This document shows, piece after piece, positions 6,422 through 9,943 of a stretch of DNA of 9,943 bases (position 1 is the stretch's first letter; the number at the start of each line of letters is the position of its first letter). The notes beneath the pieces were generated by a model. The model ran no database searches. It had not been told where the DNA came from and worked only from the letters and a program-made list of their open reading frames with translations. The DNA is taken from NCBI GenBank assembly GCA_024232355.1, contig JAAEPW010001034.1, forward strand, positions 1 to 9,943, in the 5' to 3' direction. The DNA is from Chloroflexota bacterium. Its GTDB lineage: Bacteria; Chloroflexota; Anaerolineae; B4-G1. A program made the translations under genes and the position numbers.

Positions 6422-6630
6422 CAGGGTTGTTCAGTTCTAGTTTTCCAAGGCCCTAGCCCTCGCACTTGTCCTGAACCCTGTACCTGTCGGTCCAGGACAG
6501 GTACAGGGTCCCCGAGGGCGATTTTGGGTAGAAAATCACCCAAAAGTCGATGTTTTGTTGCATGGGCCGCCCCCGGGACGGTGGCTGTGAGCGTTCTGTA
6601 TTGAGAGATCTTTAGAACTGAACAGCCCTG
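6422..6630. repeat. Long-range inverted repeat flanking hairpins in the leader
   Basis: CAGGGTTGTTCAGTTCTAG (6422-6440) is matched in inverted orientation at 6612-6630 with 17 of 19 positions. Between the arms are the hairpin at 6476-6508, an outer pair GCCCTCG/CGAGGGC (6456-6462 with 6513-6519), and TTTTGGGT/ACCCAAAA (6522-6529 with 6538-6545). The arrangement resembles either a non-coding mobile element about 209 bp long or a multibranched RNA domain. Confidence 0.5.
6476..6508. repeat. Perfect 13-bp hairpin
   Basis: CCCTGTACCTGTC (6476-6488) and its exact complement (6496-6508) enclose the 7-nt loop GGTCCAG. No T-run follows on either strand, so it is not an intrinsic terminator. It sits about 90 nt before the start codon of the downstream surface protein gene. 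Confidence 0.7.
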
Positions 6631-6636
6631 GGTTTG

Positions 6637-6711
6637 CAGATCCTAACGGCTTTCTGGAACCGTTAGGGTCTGTAGATATGATACGTTCAAGCTGCTTGAT
6701 CGATACAGACC
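6637..6711. repeat. Two overlapping, mutually exclusive hairpins
   Basis: CAGATCCTAACGG (6637-6649) pairs with CCGTTAGGGTCTG (6660-6672), giving 12 of 13 pairs with a 10-nt loop. The GGTCTGTA at 6667-6674 can instead pair with TACAGACC at 6704-6711, an 8-bp perfect stem around a small TCAAG/CTTGA inner stem. The two stems share bases 6667-6672, so only one can form at a time. Confidence 0.55.
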
Positions 6712-6828
6712 TTGAGGGTTTCAGAAAACCATAAAGGTCTTGCTACATTGGAACGTAATGTCTAATAGACCAGTCCTCCTTCCCTCCCTGGTGTGGAGTC
6801 GGGTGCATAACGATGTGCAAACTTGGAC

Positions 6829-6853
6829 GGGGAGAGGGAAAGAAAAGGAGGGA
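6829..6853. other. 25-nt pure purine tract (plus strand)
   Basis: Every base from 6829 to 6853 is A or G on the plus strand, so the minus-strand transcript would carry a C/U-only stretch. It sits in the inferred leader between the promoter and the hairpin cluster. It does not encode anything I can support. Confidence 0.6.
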
Positions 6854-6909
6854 TGTAACGAGTTGATCAGTGGGTTTCCCCCGCCCTATCCGGCTTTTTG
6901 GCTAAAGTC

Positions 6910-6938
6910 ATTATACAAGATAGCAATACCTGATGCAA
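6910..6938 (-). promoter_or_regulatory. Likely promoter of the 1331-aa surface protein gene
   Basis: On the minus strand a perfect TATAAT (6910-6915) lies 17 nt after TTGCAT (6933-6938), a weak -35 box. It comes immediately after the terminator of the upstream surface protein gene, which is where a separate promoter is needed. Transcription would start near 6903, about 515 nt before the ATG. Confidence 0.5.
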
Positions 6939-6955
6939 GAATAGAGACATAAAAT

Positions 6956-6987
6956 CCGCCCCGCTGCTCATACAGGCAGCGGGGCGG
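6956..6987 (-). terminator. Intrinsic terminator of the second surface protein gene
   Basis: A perfect 12-bp stem, CCGCCCCGCTGC (6956-6967) with its complement (6976-6987), encloses an 8-nt loop. On the minus strand ATTTTATGTCTC follows directly. It ends about 32 bp beyond the TAG stop at 7020-7022. This is a typical rho-independent terminator and separates the two surface protein genes into different transcription units. Confidence 0.85.
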
Positions 6988-7019
6988 GTATGCGTTTGCC
7001 GGTGCAAGCGTGCCCGTTA

Positions 7020-9943
7020 CTACTCCTTGAGCACTAGCGGCAGGTAGATGTACGAGCCTCCACCTATGATCCCAAAGCTGGCCGAGTCTGAGCCGAGGGG
7101 GGCGTTGTCGGCAATGACGTAGGCCGTGTTGGTGATGGTGTTCCCGGCGAACTGGGTGTCGGTGACGACGTTGGCCGTGAAGGAGAGTGTGTATGCTGTG
7201 CCTGCGGCAATATCGCCCGGCGACCACTTGACGGTGACGGGCGGCAGGTTCACTATTTCTGGGGGTGGCAGTATTGCCGATCCGCCGTACATCACCCAGT
7301 CGCCAAAGGTCACGCCAGAGGGCAAGGGGTCGGTCAATACCACGTTGTTGGCAACCTCATCGGTGCTGTTGCTGATGACGAGGGTATAGGTAACCATGCT
7401 GCCCAGCGGTAGCGGGTCTGCCCCACCGGTGTCTACTGATTTGTAGACGCGGAGCGCGGGCTCTGGCTGTGCAAAGAGCGCGAACTGGGTCAAGTGCGCC
7501 ACTTGGGAGCTATGACGACGCGCGACCGGGTCGAGGCTTTCCCGCGTAATGCCGTCGGTGGACCATTCATCGCTGTCACTGTTCCGGGCAAAGAGGTGCA
7601 TGTCGTCCAAGCTCAACCCAACGACACTGGTCGCTTCGTACGTCAGGGCGACAGAGATGGGCACGTCAAAGTCGAGATCATCCTGGCGCGCGCCGCCCTG
7701 GTATGCGTCCAACGTAAATGCACATCCCACAAACTCGTGATTGGGTGGTCTGGCGACAGGCGCTTGTGCTGCATTATACAGCATGTCCATATCTACCGGC
7801 ACCGCTCCAACAGGCGCTCCAATACGTATATTGCAACTACCGGGCAGGGTAATGGTGACGTCCGTCGGATCGTCCGCGTCGATGATAAAGCGTGCCTGGC
7901 CCACGTTGACTATGACGAGGGCCGTGTCACTGTCTTCCCCGTCGCTGATGGTGTAGGTAAAGGTATCCGTCCCCGTAAAGCTCGGATCAGACGTATAGGT
8001 GACGATAGATGTCGAGTGCGCCGTCGTGCCGTTCGCGGCTGCGCCCACGGCAATGACGGTGATTGTGTCACTGTCTGGGTCGCTGTCATTGTCGAGCACG
8101 GTAACGGTGACCGGCGTTACCCAGGCAGTGACGGCAGCATCATCCACGGCCACCGGCGGGTTGTTGCCCACAGGCCCCTGGTTGACTATGACTGAGACCA
8201 CGCTGGTATCAAAGCCGCCGTTGCCATCGCCGATGGTGTACGTAAAGGTCTCAACGCCATAAAAGTCTGCTAGCGGCGTGTAGGTGATGATTGTGCCACC
8301 GTTGACCGCCGTGCCGCCTTTATTGAGTGGGCCGACGGCAGAGATCGTCAGCGTGTCGCCGTCCGGGTCAAAGTCATTGCTCAACACGTCGAATGGATTG
8401 TCGATGCTGTCCTCATCCACGGTGAACGTATCGCTCAGGGCTATGGGCCAGTTGTTGACGTCTTCTATGATGGTGACCGTGACGGTAGCGGTATCTGTGC
8501 CGCCGTTGTCGTCAGAGATGGTGTAGGTAAAGACCTCGTCTCCGAGAGAGCCCGCCAGGGGTGTGTAGGTGACCACTGTGCTGCCGTTGACCGCCGTGCC
8601 GTCGCTATCAGGCGTGCCGACGGCAGTGATGGTCAGTGTATCGCCGTTGGCGTCGCTGTCCCCGTCCAACACGGTGAGCGGATTGTCGATGCTGTCCAGT
8701 TCTACGGTAAAGGCATCGTCACCGGCTATAGGCGCGACGTCATTCACAGTCAGCCCGGCGGCATGGCTGTTATTCGCACCATCCGCATCTATCTCGGTGG
8801 TGGTGATGGTAACCGTGTTGGTAAGCGGGCCAGATGACAGCGGGACCGGCAGCGCCCCGGTGATGGTGATGACGCCCCCGTCGCCGGGAGCCAGGTCTTG
8901 CACCGCCCACACATAGCCGGGCCCTATCTGTGTGATCTCCGCGCCACTGCTCACGATGCTGCCGGCGCTCACGCTGACGGGCATGCTGTCGGTGATGACC
9001 ACGCCGGTGGCCGTGATGATGCCCACGTTGGAAAAGTCGAGCGTGTATGTGACGAGCTGCCCGGGATCAGCGACGGTGGGGGTGACGCTCTTGCTGATGC
9101 GCACGTCGACGGCTGGCCCGCGCAGGATAAAGGGCGCAAAGTCGCTCACGCCCACGACGCGCAGTGATTGCGGTTCGGGCCCGCACATCCGCCCCGCGCT
9201 GCCATATGTCGCATCGCGTTGCAATAGAACGCCCAACGTGCCGGGTTGGTGGTAGGCTTCCATAGCGACGCAGGCGTGACCGGCGGGTAGTTCGCCGGAC
9301 TGGTAGTAAAAAGTGACCGCCGCCGCCCGCCCGCTGGCGATAGTTGGCCTGATCGTATAGCAGTGTTGCACGGCGTCTCCGGGCGTCATGCCCGCGCAGT
9401 CTGCGCCCGCCGTGTCTGCGACCTCGGTGCTGCCCAGGTTCTGGCCGTTGGCATTGACGATCACACCGCCCGCCTTGGGGAAACCGACGTCGATAGCGCC
9501 ATCCACCGGCTTGACCTGGTGATATGTGCCGCCGGTGTGCGTATATGGCCCGGTGAGCGTAAAGGTTCCCGTGGGTGCACCGGTCGCATAAAAGTCACCG
9601 CCCGCCAACTGCAATCCTCCCTCGATGCGCAGGTCGTGGCCGGATGCGGCAAAGACGCCATCCCTCTGGTAGATGTCTCCCGTGATCGTCAACGCGGTCG
9701 TGGAGGTGATCGCACCTTTATAGTTGTATAGAGCGCTGCCTACCGGGGCGTCGTTGGCGGCGATTTGCGTCCCGGTCAGCGTCGCGCTGCCAGAGTTGAC
9801 GTATATCCCGCCGCCATAGTTGGAGGCCGAGTTGCCAGTCACGTGCGTCCCGGTCAGCATCGCGCTGCCAGAGTCGGCGGATCGCCGGCCGCCGCCGGAG
9901 GGGGGGTCGCCGTGGCCGCCGGAGCAGGACAGCAACACGCTGC
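7020..9943 (-). CDS. Giant modular surface protein, 5'-truncated by window edge: beta-helix, DUF11, three tandem-95 repeats, DUF11-like, YIYLPLVLK tail
   Basis: The frame is open to the right edge, so the true start is outside the window and the signal peptide is not seen. Numbering from the GTG codon at 9938, about two beta-helix coils are visible (21-60, SGSATLTGTQIA). An atypical beta-rich stretch with four cysteines (60-270) follows. A DUF11 domain (275-395) is closely related to the first one of the neighbour (SKSVTPT, ITATGVVITDSMP). Then come three tandem-95/cadherin-like repeats (about 400-490, 496-586, 592-680), each with an Asp-rich loop (VLDNDSDPDSD type) likely to bind calcium. 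A linker domain (681-825) ends VAHLTQFALFAQ. A C-terminal DUF11-like domain (828-955) precedes the tail SYIYLPLVLKE. The protein is presumably exported and adhesive, with no catalytic motif seen. The first ~25 residues are odd (Gly/Pro/Arg-rich) and may reflect sequence error at the edge. Confidence 0.9.
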   Translation of the reverse strand, partial: SVLLSCSGGHGDPPSGGGRRSADSGSAMLTGTHVTGNSASNYGGGIYVNSGSATLTGTQIAANDAPVGSALYNYKGAITSTTALTITGDIYQRDGVFAASGHDLRIEGGLQLAGGDFYATGAPTGTFTLTGPYTHTGGTYHQVKPVDGAIDVGFPKAGGVIVNANGQNLGSTEVADTAGADCAGMTPGDAVQHCYTIRPTIASGRAAAVTFYYQSGELPAGHACVAMEAYHQPGTLGVLLQRDATYGSAGRMCGPEPQSLRVVGVSDFAPFILRGPAVDVRISKSVTPTVADPGQLVTYTLDFSNVGIITATGVVITDSMPVSVSAGSIVSSGAEITQIGPGYVWAVQDLAPGDGGVITITGALPVPLSSGPLTNTVTITTTEIDADGANNSHAAGLTVNDVAPIAGDDAFTVELDSIDNPLTVLDGDSDANGDTLTITAVGTPDSDGTAVNGSTVVTYTPLAGSLGDEVFTYTISDDNGGTDTATVTVTIIEDVNNWPIALSDTFTVDEDSIDNPFDVLSNDFDPDGDTLTISAVGPLNKGGTAVNGGTIITYTPLADFYGVETFTYTIGDGNGGFDTSVVSVIVNQGPVGNNPPVAVDDAAVTAWVTPVTVTVLDNDSDPDSDTITVIAVGAAANGTTAHSTSIVTYTSDPSFTGTDTFTYTISDGEDSDTALVIVNVGQARFIIDADDPTDVTITLPGSCNIRIGAPVGAVPVDMDMLYNAAQAPVARPPNHEFVGCAFTLDAYQGGARQDDLDFDVPISVALTYEATSVVGLSLDDMHLFARNSDSDEWSTDGITRESLDPVARRHSSQVAHLTQFALFAQPEPALRVYKSVDTGGADPLPLGSMVTYTLVISNSTDEVANNVVLTDPLPSGVTFGDWVMYGGSAILPPPEIVNLPPVTVKWSPGDIAAGTAYTLSFTANVVTDTQFAGNTITNTAYVIADNAPLGSDSASFGIIGGGSYIYLPLVLKE
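7026..7049 (-). repeat. C-terminal tail block (IYLPLVLK), copy 2
   Basis: These 24 nt are identical to 2401-2424 and encode the last residues but one of the protein (IYLPLVLK, then E and TAG). The codon choice, including the Leu codon CTA, is the same in both copies. Confidence 0.8.
7899..8741 (-). repeat. Three tandem-95/cadherin-like repeats, about 270-290 bp each
   Basis: Units at 8469-8741, 8181-8453 and 7899-8165 each encode P.A.DD/SD.F, then VL.ND.D..GDTLTI..V, then VTYTPLA....G.E.FTYTI.DGNGG. The Asp-rich loops DGDSDANGD, NDFDPDGD and NDSDPDSD are the expected calcium sites. The third unit is the most diverged and shorter. Such repeats are typical of extracellular adhesins. Confidence 0.85.

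Larger units (their letters stand above)
6388..6903 (-). promoter_or_regulatory. Inferred ~515-nt structured 5' leader of the 1331-aa surface protein gene
   Basis: Between the promoter at 6910-6938 and the ATG at 6387 there is no gene I can support, only a dense series of inverted repeats, a 25-nt purine tract and a clear ribosome-binding site (AAGGAGAA, 6395-6402). Short minus-strand ORFs of under 30 codons exist but lack convincing ribosome-binding sites. No known riboswitch class was recognised. The leader could be regulatory, or the hairpins could be dispersed repeats inserted in an intergenic gap. Confidence 0.4.

Noticed and set aside
6476..6508. Perfect hairpin considered as an intrinsic terminator
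   Set aside because: No T-run follows the stem on either strand, and it lies upstream of the gene rather than after one.
6740..6952. 70-codon plus-strand frame in the leader region
   Set aside because: It runs through the purine tract and opposite the promoter. No ribosome-binding site or family resemblance is seen.
7494..8195. 233-codon plus-strand open frame
   Set aside because: Antisense to the tandem-95 and linker domains of the second surface protein. Its Arg/His/Asp-rich composition is typical of a shadow frame in GC-rich DNA.

Overview
The window looks like chromosomal or contig DNA from a Chloroflexota-type bacterium (Anaerolineae/Caldilineae-like). This is an inference. It rests on two very long secreted proteins of a style common there: a CSLREA N-terminal motif, parallel beta-helix repeats with an NWWG ending, DUF11-type repeats, and the C-terminal tail YIYLPLVLK. 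Every gene I can support lies on the minus strand. The plus-strand open frames are antisense shadows of repetitive coding sequence.

Read in the direction of transcription (right to left), the first gene is the 3' part of a giant surface protein (7020-9943, 5' end outside the window). It carries beta-helix, DUF11, three tandem-95/cadherin-like repeats, a second DUF11-like domain and the IYLPLVLK tail. A strong rho-independent terminator (6956-6987) follows it. A good sigma-70-like promoter (6910-6938) comes directly afterwards and would give about 515 nt of 5' leader packed with inverted repeats. This leader precedes the second giant surface protein (2392-6387, complete, 1331 aa), a modular relative of the first with the same tail. 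Its terminator (2321-2350) abuts a 162-bp MITE-like element with inverted ends (2157-2318).

Next comes a prepilin peptidase (1333-2079) with a promoter placed so that its mRNA would be leaderless or nearly so. Further left the DNA becomes visibly more AT-rich. This part holds a broken gene for a ~61-residue membrane protein (987-1171), which has one in-frame TGA and one frameshift. It also holds a zinc-ribbon membrane protein (492-899) and a small bacterial-PH-like protein (105-422).

Functionally, the two giant proteins are best read as exported adhesion or cell-surface proteins sharing one C-terminal tail. The prepilin peptidase would serve a type IV pilus, Tad or type II secretion system encoded elsewhere. 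The two surface proteins do not look like its substrates. The most interesting items are the shared tail, identical at DNA level in both genes, the structured leader, and the decayed small membrane gene.
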